DNA of 64,000 bases from Catenovulum adriaticum (GCF_026725475.1 NZ_CP109965.1:992001-1056000); one strand, 5' to 3'; shown: positions 1-8,915, counted from the first letter of the stretch. Notes: generated from the letters alone by a model not told the origin. Numbers and translations are program-made.

Positions 1-114
1 GAGGATAGCCGTTTAATCTATGCAAATGAATTGATTGACTCAGATAGTCAAGTTCAAGCATTATTGACTCAATTCTCCGGACAAATTATTGCAGGTTCAA
101 TTCAACCTGTGTAA
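1..114 (+). CDS. dnaX: DNA polymerase III subunit tau/gamma, C-terminal end (partial)
   Basis: The window opens inside a reading frame of 37 codons ending in TAA at 112-114. The last residues (pattern D-x-x-VQ-x-L-x-x-x-F-x-G, then a S-I-x-P-V end) resemble the extreme C-terminus of the clamp-loader subunit DnaX, whose E. coli protein ends with a similar SIRPI tail. The assignment rests mainly on position: dnaX directly precedes ybaB and recR in gammaproteobacteria, as here. Only the tail is visible, so no catalytic motif can be checked. Confidence 0.75.
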   Translation, partial: EDSRLIYANELIDSDSQVQALLTQFSGQIIAGSIQPV

Positions 115-148
115 ATGATTCAGTTTTAAATAATGAAGGTGAAAAATT

Positions 149-484
149 ATGTTTAATAAAGGTGGCGGTGGTCTTGGCAATATGATGAAGCAAGCTCAGC
201 AAATGCAAGAGCGTATGCAAAAAGTCCAAGAAGAAATTGCAAAAATGGAAGTCATTGGCGAAGCGGGTGCCGGTTTAGTTAAAGTTACTATGTTAGGTAA
301 CCATAGTGTGCGTCGCGTTAGTATTGATGATTCATTAATTTCCGAAGATAAAGAGATGATTGAAGATTTAGTTGCGGCGGCCTGTAATGATGCAGTGCGA
401 CGTGTTGAGCAACAAAACCAAGAACGAATGGCTGAAGTGACCGGCGGTATGCAATTGCCACCCGGTATGAAAATGCCATTCTAA
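149..484 (+). CDS. ybaB: YbaB/EbfC family nucleoid-associated protein
   Basis: A protein of 111 residues, the usual length of the YbaB/EbfC family of small dimeric DNA-binding proteins that coat the nucleoid. The N-terminus has a glycine-rich start followed by a Met/Gln-rich helix (MMKQAQQMQERMQKVQEE) and the C-terminus carries the family GMxLPPGMKMPF end. It lies 34 bases after dnaX and just before recR, the conserved order, and is probably cotranscribed with dnaX. A hairpin terminator follows it at 548-575, so recR may have its own promoter or depend on read-through. Confidence 0.95.
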   Translation: MFNKGGGGLGNMMKQAQQMQERMQKVQEEIAKMEVIGEAGAGLVKVTMLGNHSVRRVSIDDSLISEDKEMIEDLVAAACNDAVRRVEQQNQERMAEVTGGMQLPPGMKMPF

Positions 485-547
485 TGATTTGCGTTTAACT
501 GATACCCAACTTAATGGAACCAATAAGCCGTCCATAAGTTGGGGATA

Positions 548-577
548 AATGCAGTGCGTTTTGCACTGCATTTTTAT
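548..577 (+). terminator. Rho-independent terminator after ybaB
   Basis: Perfect 11-bp stem AAATGCAGTGC / GCACTGCATTT around a 5-base loop, followed by a T-rich run. It stands between ybaB and recR and would end dnaX-ybaB transcripts. Confidence 0.75.
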
Positions 578-603
578 TTAAATCCCTACCATAATGAGTT
601 TAT

Positions 604-1206
604 ATGAAGTTTTCTCCGCTAATTGAAGAGTTAATCGAATCCTTAAAAGTATTACCAGGTGTGGGCCCAAAATCAGCCCAGAGAATTGCCTTTCAATTAT
701 TGGAACGGCAGCAAAAAGGAGCCCGGCGACTTTCCAAAGCGATAGACTCAGCTTTATTAGGGGTTCAACATTGTCAGCAATGTCGCAATTTTGCCGAACA
801 CGATGTATGTGATATTTGCAATTCTGAAATGCGACAAGCCAGTGGCCAATTGTGCATTGTGGCATCTCCAATGGACGTTTTAGCCATTGAAGAAACCGCC
901 CATTATAAAGGCCGTTATTTTGTTTTAATGGGGCTGTTATCGCCCATTGATGGTATTGGCCCTGACGAACTAGGGTTAAATTTATTGGAAAAACGGATGA
1001 TTTCCGATGATATCAACGAGTTAATTTTGGCAACGTCACCCAGTGTAGAAGGCGAAGCAACTGCTTATTATATATCTGAAATGGCAGCGCAATTTGATTT
1101 AACCATCACTCGTTTAGCGCAAGGTTTACCGTCGGGTGGTGAGTTGGCTGCAATCGATGGTAAAACACTAGGTCATGCATTCAGTGGGCGAAAATCAATG
1201 AGTTAA
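604..1206 (+). CDS. recR: Recombination mediator protein RecR
   Basis: A 200-residue protein of normal RecR length. RecR acts with RecF and RecO to load RecA on gapped DNA. Visible parts are the N-terminal helix-hairpin-helix (LPGVGPKSAQRIAFQLL, about residues 17-33), a four-cysteine zinc finger with C57, C60, C69 and C72, and the Toprim segment from about residue 80 (IVASPMDVLAIEET; later TSPSVEGEATAYYI). It sits in the canonical dnaX-ybaB-recR order, upstream of htpG. Confidence 0.97.
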   Translation: MKFSPLIEELIESLKVLPGVGPKSAQRIAFQLLERQQKGARRLSKAIDSALLGVQHCQQCRNFAEHDVCDICNSEMRQASGQLCIVASPMDVLAIEETAHYKGRYFVLMGLLSPIDGIGPDELGLNLLEKRMISDDINELILATSPSVEGEATAYYISEMAAQFDLTITRLAQGLPSGGELAAIDGKTLGHAFSGRKSMS

Positions 1207-1285
1207 ATCATTACATTGTTAACGTTAGCTGGCTAAGCCGCTATCTTGTTATCGGTTCAAAAATGCTAATATTTTTTATAAATCC

Positions 1286-1313
1286 CTTGAAAAAGCCGCT
1301 CTTACCCCCACTT
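1286..1313 (+). promoter_or_regulatory. Sigma-32 (heat-shock) promoter of htpG
   Basis: CTTGAAA at 1286-1292, a 13-base spacer, then CCCCACTT at 1306-1313. This matches the sigma-32 consensus CTTGAAA-N13/14-CCCCATNT closely. It predicts a start near 1320 and a 5' leader of about 90 bases before the htpG ATG. htpG is a classical sigma-32 target, so context supports the call. Confidence 0.8.
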
Positions 1314-1411
1314 TGGTTACACTAGCAATTTAAATTGCGAAACCTTATTTATCGCATAATTTTTGTAATTATCTAAATCCAATTTAATCGAATAGAGCGG
1401 AGACTTATTCA

Positions 1412-3331
1412 ATGAGTGAAGTTGCACATAAAGAAACGCATGGTTTTCAAACCGAAGTAAAACAGTTATTACAACTGATGATCCATTCTCTTTATTCAAA
1501 TAAAGAGATTTTTTTACGCGAGCTTATTTCAAACGCATCTGACGCGGCTGATAAATTAAGATTTAAGGCACTTGAAAACAGCGCTTTATTTGAAAACGAT
1601 GGCGAAGTTCGAGTGCGAGTTTCGGTCGATAAAGAAGCTAATACTATTACAATTAGTGACAACGGTATAGGGATGACTCGCGATGATGTGATTGAGCATT
1701 TAGGCACGATCGCAAAATCGGGTACCAAAGAATTTTTTGGTAACTTAACGGGTGACCAAGCTAAAGATTCACAATTAATCGGTCAATTTGGTGTTGGTTT
1801 TTACTCATCATTTATCGTTGCTGATAATGTAACGGTACGAACACGAGCAGCTGGTTTAAGTACCGATCGTGGTGTTCAATGGCAATCTGCTGGCGAAGGT
1901 GAGTTTTCAATTGCTGATATCGAAAAAGCAGAACGGGGTACTGACGTTATTCTTCATCTTAAAGAAGAAGAAAAAGAGTTTTTAGACGAGTGGAAAGTTC
2001 GTTCAATTATTACCCGTTACTCTGACCACATTGGCATTCCGGTTGAAATGTATAAAGAAGGTACACCAGAACAGGAAGTTGAAGATGGCGATAATATCCC
2101 TGCTACAGAAGGTGGTTGGGAAGCCATTAATAAAGGTACAGCATTGTGGACTCGTGATAAATCTGATATCTCAGATGAGGAATACAAAGAGTTTTATAAA
2201 TCTGTAGCGCATGATTTTGATGAACCGCTTAAATGGGTTCACAATAAAGTTGAAGGTAAAACTGAATACACCAGCTTATTATATATTCCAAAACGAGCTC
2301 CATTTGATTTATGGAACCGCGATGTAAAACACGGCATTAAATTATATGTGCAGCGTGTTTTTATTATGGATGAAGCTGAAAAATTCTTACCTAGCTACTT
2401 GCGCTTTGTGAAAGGTTTGGTTGACTCAAATGATTTACCATTAAATGTATCTCGTGAAATCTTACAAGATAATAAAGCGACGCAAGCGATTCGAAACGGT
2501 AATGTAAAACGTGTTTTACAAACCCTAACTCGAATGGCTGATAATAGCCCAGAAGATTACGCCATTTTCTGGAAAGAGTTCGGTAACGTATTAAAAGAAG
2601 GTCCAGCTGAAGATTTTTCTAATAAAGAAAAAATTGCAAAATTATATCGTTTTGCTTCTACTCACGCTGACACCGCTGAGCAAAATGTATCATTAGATGA
2701 TTACATTGGCCGCATGAAAGAAGGTCAAGAGAAAATTTATTATATTACGGCAGATACTTTCTCGGCAGCTAAAAACAGCCCGCATTTAGAAGTGTTCCGC
2801 AAAAAAGGCATTGAAGTGTTATTAATGTCTGAGCGTGTTGACGAATGGATGATGAGTCACTTAACTGAATATAGTGAAAAACAGTTCCAACATGTCGCTA
2901 AAGCCAATACTGATTTATCGGAAATGGACGATGAAGAAACTAAAAAAGCACATGAAGAAGCTGAAAAAGAATTTCAAAGCTTTGTCGAGCGCGCTAAAGC
3001 TGCATTAGGCGATAAAGTAAAAGAAGTTAAAGTAACGCATAAATTGACAGATTCACCAGCGGTTATTACCACGGATGAACATGACATGAATACCCAAATG
3101 CTTAAACTATTAGAAGCTGCAGGGCAGCCATTACCTGAAACCAAGTATATATTTGAGGTAAACCCTGAGCATGCATTAGTAAAACGTGTCGCGGATGAAT
3201 CTGATGAAGCTGCGTTTAAAGAGTGGGTTGAAGTATTATTAGACCAAGCTACTTTAGCTGAACGTGGTTCACTAGATAACCCAGCAGACTTTGTAACTCG
3301 TTTAAATAAATTGTTGGTGAAAGTGTCTTAA
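1412..3331 (+). CDS. htpG: Molecular chaperone HtpG (bacterial Hsp90)
   Basis: A 639-residue cytosolic ATP-dependent chaperone, full length for the family. The N-terminal GHKL ATPase carries the Hsp90 signature (YSNKEIFLRELISNASDA, about residues 29-46), the DNGIGM motif and the GQFGVGFYSSF lid glycines. The middle domain includes the LPLNVSREILQ segment. It is preceded by a sigma-32 promoter at 1286-1313 and followed by a strong terminator, so it is a monocistronic heat-shock gene in the conserved recR-htpG-adk order. ATG at 1412 follows a GGAG Shine-Dalgarno. Confidence 0.98.
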   Translation: MSEVAHKETHGFQTEVKQLLQLMIHSLYSNKEIFLRELISNASDAADKLRFKALENSALFENDGEVRVRVSVDKEANTITISDNGIGMTRDDVIEHLGTIAKSGTKEFFGNLTGDQAKDSQLIGQFGVGFYSSFIVADNVTVRTRAAGLSTDRGVQWQSAGEGEFSIADIEKAERGTDVILHLKEEEKEFLDEWKVRSIITRYSDHIGIPVEMYKEGTPEQEVEDGDNIPATEGGWEAINKGTALWTRDKSDISDEEYKEFYKSVAHDFDEPLKWVHNKVEGKTEYTSLLYIPKRAPFDLWNRDVKHGIKLYVQRVFIMDEAEKFLPSYLRFVKGLVDSNDLPLNVSREILQDNKATQAIRNGNVKRVLQTLTRMADNSPEDYAIFWKEFGNVLKEGPAEDFSNKEKIAKLYRFASTHADTAEQNVSLDDYIGRMKEGQEKIYYITADTFSAAKNSPHLEVFRKKGIEVLLMSERVDEWMMSHLTEYSEKQFQHVAKANTDLSEMDDEETKKAHEEAEKEFQSFVERAKAALGDKVKEVKVTHKLTDSPAVITTDEHDMNTQMLKLLEAAGQPLPETKYIFEVNPEHALVKRVADESDEAAFKEWVEVLLDQATLAERGSLDNPADFVTRLNKLLVKVS

Positions 3332-3358
3332 TCCATTATTTAAGCGATATGACAATTT

Positions 3359-3392
3359 TAAACGCGGCAGGTTAATTACCTGCCGCGTTTTT
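3359..3392 (+). terminator. Rho-independent terminator after htpG
   Basis: Perfect 13-bp GC-rich stem AAACGCGGCAGGT / ACCTGCCGCGTTT (3360-3372 with 3378-3390) and a short loop, followed by TTA. Confidence 0.85.
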
Positions 3393-3427
3393 ACGTTTAT
3401 GTTCAAAGCAAATTTAAGGAGATTAAA

Positions 3428-3673
3428 GTGAGTCTGGTTCATATAAAAGCATTAGATTTAGCTAAACAGGACAAATGGGAGCAGTCGCACGATTTAATTC
3501 AAGATGGTTCTGATTCATTATCGTGTTTAATCCATGGTTATTTACATCGAGTGGAAGGTGACATCGGCAATGCAAAATATTGGTATAAAAGGGCTAATAC
3601 CCAAATGCCTGATAATACATTACCAGCCGAACTTGAACGCTTATATCAGCTTGCACATAAAACAAATAATTAA
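3428..3673 (+). CDS. Small conserved hypothetical protein, TPR-like
   Basis: An 81-residue reading frame with a GTG start at 3428 behind a good AAGGAG site. I do not recognise a named family. The sequence alternates short helices with patterns similar to a tetratricopeptide unit: an ALDLAKQDKWEQSHDLIQ helix pair and GDIGNAKYWYKRANTQMPDN, the latter close to the TPR motif GDxxxAxYWYxRA. It lacks a signal peptide and is predicted to be cytosolic and acidic/neutral. It lies alone between the htpG terminator and adk. Coding status is supported by the ribosome site and codon use like its neighbours; the function is unknown. Confidence 0.75.
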   Translation: MSLVHIKALDLAKQDKWEQSHDLIQDGSDSLSCLIHGYLHRVEGDIGNAKYWYKRANTQMPDNTLPAELERLYQLAHKTNN

Positions 3674-3900
3674 GAAAAAGATAGACAAAGTGCCACCAAA
3701 CGGCATTATTGATTGTTAACAAAGTGAAATATTACAAGGCTTGTTTTTAATATTATAAAATGTGTATAAAAAATTATAAAAGTTCATTTAATGCCGTAAT
3801 AGTAAGCGCTTTAGCGGTGCGAACGTTTATTTGAGCTTGTATATTTAGGTACTTTTGTGTATTGTTCGCGCAGTTTATTTTTAGCAATTTAGAGGTCGTT

Positions 3901-4545
3901 ATGCGAATCATCTTATTAGGTGCGCCAGGTGCCGGCAAAGGAACTCAAGCGCAGTACTTAATGCAAGAGTTTGGCATTCCACAAATTTCAACTGGTGATA
4001 TGTTACGTGCAGCTATTAAAGCGGGCACACCACTTGGATTGGAAGCAAAAAAAGTTATTGACGCAGGTCAATTAGTTTCAGATGAAATCATTATTGGATT
4101 AGTTAAAGAGCGTATTGCACAACCCGATTGTGAAAACGGCTTTTTATTAGATGGTTTCCCAAGAACTATTCCACAAGCTGACGCTATGTTAGAAAGCAAT
4201 ATTGATATTGATTATGTGCTTGAGTTCGATGTGCCAGATAGTGTTATTGTTGAGCGAATGAGTGGGCGTCGTGTTCATCCTGCTTCAGGCCGTGTTTATC
4301 ACATTGTTTATAATCCACCAAAAGTGGAAGGTAAAGATGATAAAACAGGTGAAGATTTAATTATCCGTGCAGATGATGAAGCTCAAACTGTTAAAAAGCG
4401 CTTAAACATTTATCATGAACAAACTGAACCTTTGGTTGCTTATTACCAAGATTTAGCTGAACAGGGTAAAACAAAATATCATAAATTAGATGGTACTAAA
4501 CCCGTTGAAGAGATTAGCCAAAAGTTACAATCTTTATTAGGCTAA
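3901..4545 (+). CDS. adk: Adenylate kinase
   Basis: Catalyses AMP + ATP to 2 ADP in the cytosol. The reading frame is open from 3862, but the ATG at 3901 gives MRIILLGAPGAGKGTQAQ and 214 residues, exactly the E. coli length, so I choose it. The P-loop is at residues 7-15, the NMP-binding part has STGDMLRAA, and the FLLDGFPRT motif and the LID (GRRVHPASGRVYH) follow. The LID has no cysteines, so it is the zinc-free type usual in gammaproteobacteria. A strong terminator follows. Confidence 0.98.
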   Translation: MRIILLGAPGAGKGTQAQYLMQEFGIPQISTGDMLRAAIKAGTPLGLEAKKVIDAGQLVSDEIIIGLVKERIAQPDCENGFLLDGFPRTIPQADAMLESNIDIDYVLEFDVPDSVIVERMSGRRVHPASGRVYHIVYNPPKVEGKDDKTGEDLIIRADDEAQTVKKRLNIYHEQTEPLVAYYQDLAEQGKTKYHKLDGTKPVEEISQKLQSLLG

Positions 4546-4599
4546 TGATTTATCTGATATAATTAGTGCTGGCTTATTTAGCTTAAATTATCTATCTTT

Positions 4600-4631
4600 A
4601 AAGCTCATAGTGCTACACTATGGGCTTTTTT
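4600..4631 (+). terminator. Rho-independent terminator after adk
   Basis: Stem AAAGCTCATAGTG / CACTATGGGCTTT with a 3-base loop at 4613-4615, ending in a run of T. One internal T-G pair. Confidence 0.85.
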
Positions 4632-4650
4632 GTTTTAAAGAGGAGATTTT

Positions 4651-4980
4651 ATGCCACACTTAAGGCTCTATGCGGTTTCTGAAGCGGTCGCGGAAACGTT
4701 AAGTGAAAAACTTATTCCTGAGCTTGCACAGCTCACTCAAACTCAAACAGACGAATTTACACTGCAAGTTGTCCAAGGCCAGTTTTATCGGGCAGGACAG
4801 CGTTGTGAAGGTAACCCTCAAGTCGAAGTGATTTGGTTTGATCGAGGCTTACATGTCCAAAATCAGTGCGCAAAAGCCATTACCAACGCTTTGTTACCCT
4901 ATTATAGTGAAACTAATATCCAAGTTGCTTTTTGTGTTCTCGCGCAAAAGCAATACTATATCAATGGCGCTCATTTTTAG
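4651..4980 (+). CDS. DUF1904 family protein
   Basis: A 109-residue protein. The MPHLRLYAVSEAVAETLSEKL start and the QVEVIWFDRGLHVQNQCAKAITNAL core resemble the DUF1904 family, whose fold is thought to be tautomerase-like; the proline after the initiator methionine would be the counterpart of the tautomerase N-terminal base, though catalysis is not shown for the family. ATG at 4651 follows an AGAGGAG site right behind the adk terminator. No signal peptide, so cytosolic. Family call is from memory of the pattern and is moderately sure; function unknown. Confidence 0.8.
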   Translation: MPHLRLYAVSEAVAETLSEKLIPELAQLTQTQTDEFTLQVVQGQFYRAGQRCEGNPQVEVIWFDRGLHVQNQCAKAITNALLPYYSETNIQVAFCVLAQKQYYINGAHF

Positions 4981-5125
4981 TTAGCTGATGAATAAGGGTT
5001 TTAGCATGCTGACGTTGGGCTTGTGTTTCATGCATCATCTAATTGTAATCATTTGTAATGTGCGCTAGTAATCTGCAACTAAAGTGATAAATTATTAATA
5101 ATTGATTATCTCTTCTGGTTTTGCT

Positions 5126-6070
5126 GTGAAAAAAAGTGTGTGGTTATTATTATCTGTTCTCTTATTCATTACTGCTAATGTGAACGCGGATGATGATAGA
5201 GCTGTTCTGAATGTTAAATCAGCTTCTTCACAAGCATCAAACCATAATTATACCCAGATTGGAAAGTGGCACTTTTCAGTGGCTTTTGGTTATGGTTTTA
5301 AAAACAACCCTTTAGTCAAAGGCGATGATTTCCCATTATTAATATTGCCATCAGTTTATTATTATGGTGAAAATCTATTTTTTGAAAATGGCGATTTAGG
5401 CTATACCTTAATAAGTCATGCTGATTATGCCGTGAGTGCGATTACTCGTTTAAACGAAGAAGTTGTTCACTTTGTTGACTGGCATCCATCCAATATTTTA
5501 GTGACATCTTTTGCAAATGATGTAAACAGCGTGCAAAAAAATGCTTCAGGAGATTTTGGGAACGATTATCTTCAACCTGAGAATAACGCTATCTCTAGTC
5601 CACGTAAATTGAGTTTTCAACAGCTAGAAAATCGCCAATGGTCGTTAGACGCTGGTATACAGCTAGATTGGTTTTTGACTGATTTTAGTCAAATTAGATT
5701 GCGGTTATTAACCGATGCAAGCCAAGTGCATTACGGTGAAAATATAAACTTGGCTTATAGTGCTCAGCATTATTTTCAGAACCGTTGGCAAATAAATTGG
5801 TCATTAGGAGTCGACTGGTTGAACCAGCAGTTAAGCCAATATTATTATGGTGTTGATCAGCGAGATACAGTCGATCCAACTTATTTTTATCAAACCAACT
5901 CTGCACTTAACCCATATATTAAAGTGTCGCCCAGTTATCAAATTAATCAAACTTGGCGATTAGTCAGTTTATTTAAATACCAATTGCTAGATAATGAGCT
6001 TCAAAATAGTCCAATTGTAAAAAAGAAACAAAGGATAACTTGGTTTGTGGGGCTCAACTATGCATTTTAA
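5126..6070 (+). CDS. MipA/OmpV family outer-membrane protein
   Basis: About 314 residues with an N-terminal signal peptide (VKKSVWLLLSVLLFITANVNA, cleaved near A-D-D-D). The mature part has alternating aromatic beta-strands (GKWHFSVAFGYGFKNNPLVKGDDFPLL; LILPSVYYYGENLFFENGDLGYTL) and ends in an aromatic F like outer-membrane barrels, fitting MipA/OmpV proteins. Start choice: the frame is open from a TTG at 5102, but the GTG at 5126 begins a clean signal peptide; neither has a strong ribosome site. It overlaps the DUF3019 gene by 11 bases and heads an operon with a response regulator and kinase. OmpV-like proteins are often regulated by osmolarity or metal; here the inducer is unknown. Confidence 0.85.
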   Translation: MKKSVWLLLSVLLFITANVNADDDRAVLNVKSASSQASNHNYTQIGKWHFSVAFGYGFKNNPLVKGDDFPLLILPSVYYYGENLFFENGDLGYTLISHADYAVSAITRLNEEVVHFVDWHPSNILVTSFANDVNSVQKNASGDFGNDYLQPENNAISSPRKLSFQQLENRQWSLDAGIQLDWFLTDFSQIRLRLLTDASQVHYGENINLAYSAQHYFQNRWQINWSLGVDWLNQQLSQYYYGVDQRDTVDPTYFYQTNSALNPYIKVSPSYQINQTWRLVSLFKYQLLDNELQNSPIVKKKQRITWFVGLNYAF

Positions 6071-6467
6071 GCCGCAAGGGGCGTTATCTTGCTGCTTAAT
6101 TTTTGCTTTTTTTTATTCACTCTTTTTGTCTAAGGGGAGCTGGGCGAATACAGATTTTGAATTTAACGTTAAGCCTAACCGTTGTTTGGTTAATCAGTTA
6201 GGTGACTCGTGTCAATTCACTGCTAAATTTAAGTGGCGACTGTCTCAACCTATGGCGGTTTGTTTATGGCAAGAAAAGCGACAGCTCAAGTGTTGGGCTA
6301 AAAAAATGTCAGCGGAATATCAAATACAATTAACACTTAGTCAGTCGACTGATTTTTATTTAATTAACGAGCAAGAACAAGTGTTGGCTAAACAATCTAT
6401 TCAATTGCAGGCGCATCAGCCTGCAAAATATCGTCGTCGTTTACATTCTCAGTGGAGTTTATTCTAA
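6060..6467 (+). CDS. DUF3019 family secreted protein
   Basis: About 135 residues from the ATG at 6060, chosen because it starts a typical signal peptide (MHFKPQGALSCCLIFAFFYS, cleavage near S-W-A) and overlaps the end of the MipA gene. The mature protein has a pattern of paired cysteines (NRCLVNQLGDSCQF; VCLWQEKRQLKCW) that fits DUF3019, a family of exported gammaproteobacterial proteins of unknown function. The four cysteines probably form disulfides in the periplasm. It is followed with no gap by the response regulator gene (stop at 6465-6467, ATG at 6468), so all four genes form one operon. Confidence 0.8.
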   Translation: MHFKPQGALSCCLIFAFFYSLFLSKGSWANTDFEFNVKPNRCLVNQLGDSCQFTAKFKWRLSQPMAVCLWQEKRQLKCWAKKMSAEYQIQLTLSQSTDFYLINEQEQVLAKQSIQLQAHQPAKYRRRLHSQWSLF

Positions 6468-7181
6468 ATGCAACATATAGCCTTAATTGAAGATGATGAC
6501 AGATTAGCCAGTTTAATTGAAAAGTTTTTAGTACAAAACGGTTATCAAGTGAGCCATATTAGTGAAGGTGACAAAGCCGTTAATTTTATTTTACATGCCC
6601 AGCCAGATTTAGTGTTGTTAGATATTAATTTACCTAAAATGGATGGCTTTTCGATTTGTCGTGCAATTCGCCAGCAATACACAAACCCAGTGTTATTTTT
6701 AACAGCCAAAGACAGCGATTTTGATCATGTTAGTGGCCTAGAGATGGGCGCGGACGATTATATTATTAAGCCGATAGAGCCGCATGTTTTATTAGCGCGT
6801 ATTCATAATGCGTTTCGGCGCGGTCAATTTACGCAGCCTCACGGTGAGCAAAAGCTTATTTTCGGTGAGCTTGAAATCGAAAAACACTCCCGAATTGTCA
6901 CTTTAGCCGGCGAGGAGATAGAGCTAACTACTCATGAATTTGAATTATTATGGTTGTTAGCAAGCCATGCCGGTGAAGTTCAAAGCCGAGAATATGTCCA
7001 TCAGCAAATGATAGGACGCGAATATGACGGTTTAGATCGAAGTGTCGATGTCCGGGTATCAAGGTTGCGTAAAAAGTTGAATGATAATTTAAAAAAACCA
7101 TATCGAATTGTAACGGTTTGGGGCAAAGGCTATGTTTTTAGTCCAGCGGCCTGGGATAAAAATTTAAACCAATTACTATGA
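6468..7181 (+). CDS. OmpR-family response regulator
   Basis: A 237-residue DNA-binding response regulator. The receiver has the acidic pair near residues 9-11, phospho-acceptor D52 (LLDINLPKMDG) and the conserved lysine in IIKPIEP. The C-terminal winged helix includes LTTHEFELLWLLASHAGEVQSRE and DVRVSRLRKKLNDN, the OmpR/PhoB pattern. It starts immediately after DUF3019 and overlaps the kinase gene by 4 bases. Probable role: transcriptional control of the MipA/DUF3019 operon or other envelope genes in response to its partner kinase. Resembles RstA but I do not assign that name. Confidence 0.93.
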   Translation: MQHIALIEDDDRLASLIEKFLVQNGYQVSHISEGDKAVNFILHAQPDLVLLDINLPKMDGFSICRAIRQQYTNPVLFLTAKDSDFDHVSGLEMGADDYIIKPIEPHVLLARIHNAFRRGQFTQPHGEQKLIFGELEIEKHSRIVTLAGEEIELTTHEFELLWLLASHAGEVQSREYVHQQMIGREYDGLDRSVDVRVSRLRKKLNDNLKKPYRIVTVWGKGYVFSPAAWDKNLNQLL

Positions 7182-8458
7182 CGCGATTATTTGTTAGCTT
7201 GTATGCACTAGTGTTGCTAGGGTTATTTGCAATTGGCTGGGGAAGCGAAGCTTTGTGGCGCACGCTTAACCAAGAGAAGCAAGCTGACCCTTTAGCGCAA
7301 GCTATGCAACTTATACCTTTAAGTTTATCTCAGTTTCGTTCTCCACGATCGCTCGTTGAGCAATTCGAACAAATTTTTAATAGCCCAGTTAACATTATAT
7401 CTGAACAGGATTTGGCATGGCCAGACGCCCAAATTCAGCAGTTAAAGCAAGGCATTGCGATTAATAGCTATGATCAAAATGAGTTTCGCACTATTTATCA
7501 ATACTGGCCAGCTCAAGCCAAAATAATTGAAATTGGCCCAATTGCTCAAGGCAACCATACTGATCAATTACGTTTTATTTTGCGGTCTATTAGTTATTTA
7601 GTATTGGCTGTATTTATTGCGGCTTGGACATGGCCACTGTGGCGAGATTTACGCTCATTGCAAAGCACGAGTCAATATTATGCTAGAGGCTTATTTAAAC
7701 ACCAAACTGGAGTTAAAAAATCATCTAGTATTTATCCATTAGCTAGTAGTTTTCAAGCGATGGCTGAACAAATTAGCCAATTGATTGAAGAACAAAGACA
7801 ATTAGTTAATGCGGTTAGCCATGATCTTAGAACACCCTTATCCAGAATTAAGTTTTCTTTTGGTTTGCTACCTAAAGATACCTTAGAGCAATTACCAGAT
7901 GTACGTGAAGATATAAATGAATTAGAAAAACTGATTGATGAATTGCTTAGCTACGCTAGATTGGACAGTCAAACTCAAAAATTAAATTTAGATTATGTGC
8001 TATTCAACCAACTGATCAGCCATCAAGCCAATAAATTAGCATTACAGACAGATAAGCAGATTCAAGTTCAAATCAAAGGAGAAATAAATTGGTTGTGCGA
8101 TGGCTATTTAATTGAACGCTGTTTATTAAATTTACTATCGAATGCCTGTCGTTATAGCCAATCCAAAGTTTTGCTCAATGTGTTTTGTAGGAAAAATCAG
8201 TTATATATTATTGTTGAAGATGATGGTGAAGGCATTGAACCTAAAGATTATCAAACCGTATTTAAGCCATTTTCAAGGCTTGACTCCAGCCGCAATAAAA
8301 ATAGCGCCGGCTTTGGTCTAGGGTTAGCGATTGTACAAAAAATTTGTCATTGGCACCAAGGCAATTGTTACTTATCTCGCTCTTTGATGGGCGGAGCTAA
8401 GTTTGCGATTTGCTTGCCAAGCATTGAAAGCCCAAGCTCTGAAATGAAACAACACTGA
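7178..8458 (+). CDS. Sensor histidine kinase, partner of the preceding regulator
   Basis: A 426-residue inner-membrane kinase. A first membrane helix lies at about residues 8-27, a periplasmic sensor region of about 100 residues follows, then a second helix (ISYLVLAVFIAAW, about 136-150), a HAMP-like linker, the H-box VSHDLRTPLSRIKF with phospho-acceptor H215, an N-box (LLNLLSNACRYS), a DDGEGI G1 box and GFGLGLAIV G2 box. ATG overlaps the regulator stop by 4 bases. All kinase motifs are intact. The sensor domain shows no family I recognise, so the signal is unknown. Confidence 0.93.
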   Translation: MTRLFVSLYALVLLGLFAIGWGSEALWRTLNQEKQADPLAQAMQLIPLSLSQFRSPRSLVEQFEQIFNSPVNIISEQDLAWPDAQIQQLKQGIAINSYDQNEFRTIYQYWPAQAKIIEIGPIAQGNHTDQLRFILRSISYLVLAVFIAAWTWPLWRDLRSLQSTSQYYARGLFKHQTGVKKSSSIYPLASSFQAMAEQISQLIEEQRQLVNAVSHDLRTPLSRIKFSFGLLPKDTLEQLPDVREDINELEKLIDELLSYARLDSQTQKLNLDYVLFNQLISHQANKLALQTDKQIQVQIKGEINWLCDGYLIERCLLNLLSNACRYSQSKVLLNVFCRKNQLYIIVEDDGEGIEPKDYQTVFKPFSRLDSSRNKNSAGFGLGLAIVQKICHWHQGNCYLSRSLMGGAKFAICLPSIESPSSEMKQH

Positions 8459-8475
8459 GCTAAAACTTTCACTTT

Positions 8476-8802
8476 TTATGTTTCCTCTAAGTCTGCCTCG
8501 GTTTGTACTTTATAATTTTTAAGCGCTTGAGGTAAATATTTTTTAGCTAAATTTAATTGAATTGGGTTGGTAATGATTGGGTAACATAGCCCAACAACAA
8601 GCATAGGAAATAACATCCACCAAGCTTCAAATTGTGCCACCATGACAAAAATAGGAGATAACACCACAAGTTTGGAAATATTTAAAATAAATTTATCTGG
8701 CACGGTGAAATGCGCTTGAGCCAATTTTATAATTTGAGCTCTTTGGGTAAAACTGTAAGACTTAAGGTCTGGAATTTGAGATGATTTAAAATAAAATGCC
8801 AT
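8476..8802 (-). CDS. Small inner-membrane protein (possibly DUF6170)
   Basis: A 108-residue protein, convergent with the kinase gene 17 bases away. The N-terminal 40 residues are polar (FYFKSSQIPDLKSYSFTQRAQ), followed by two closely spaced hydrophobic helices (LVVLSPIFVMVAQFEAWWML; PMLVVGLCYPIIT) and a basic/acidic tail. This architecture fits a small family of Alteromonadales membrane proteins that I associate with DUF6170, but I am not certain. Both ends are cytosolic if the helices form a hairpin. Function unknown. Confidence 0.7.
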   Translation of the reverse strand: MAFYFKSSQIPDLKSYSFTQRAQIIKLAQAHFTVPDKFILNISKLVVLSPIFVMVAQFEAWWMLFPMLVVGLCYPIITNPIQLNLAKKYLPQALKNYKVQTEADLEET

Positions 8803-8915
8803 AGCTACTCTAAAATTGGGTACGGTTAAGTGCTAATATTAACATTTTATTGAATGAGTAAAAATCATTTCCTACATTCAAATTCTGAGTTAAAACGAAT
8901 ACAGAGAACTTTTAA

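Noticed and set aside
3862..3900. Upstream in-frame start for adk.
   Set aside because: Would add 13 residues not found in the family; ATG 3901 gives the exact family N-terminus.
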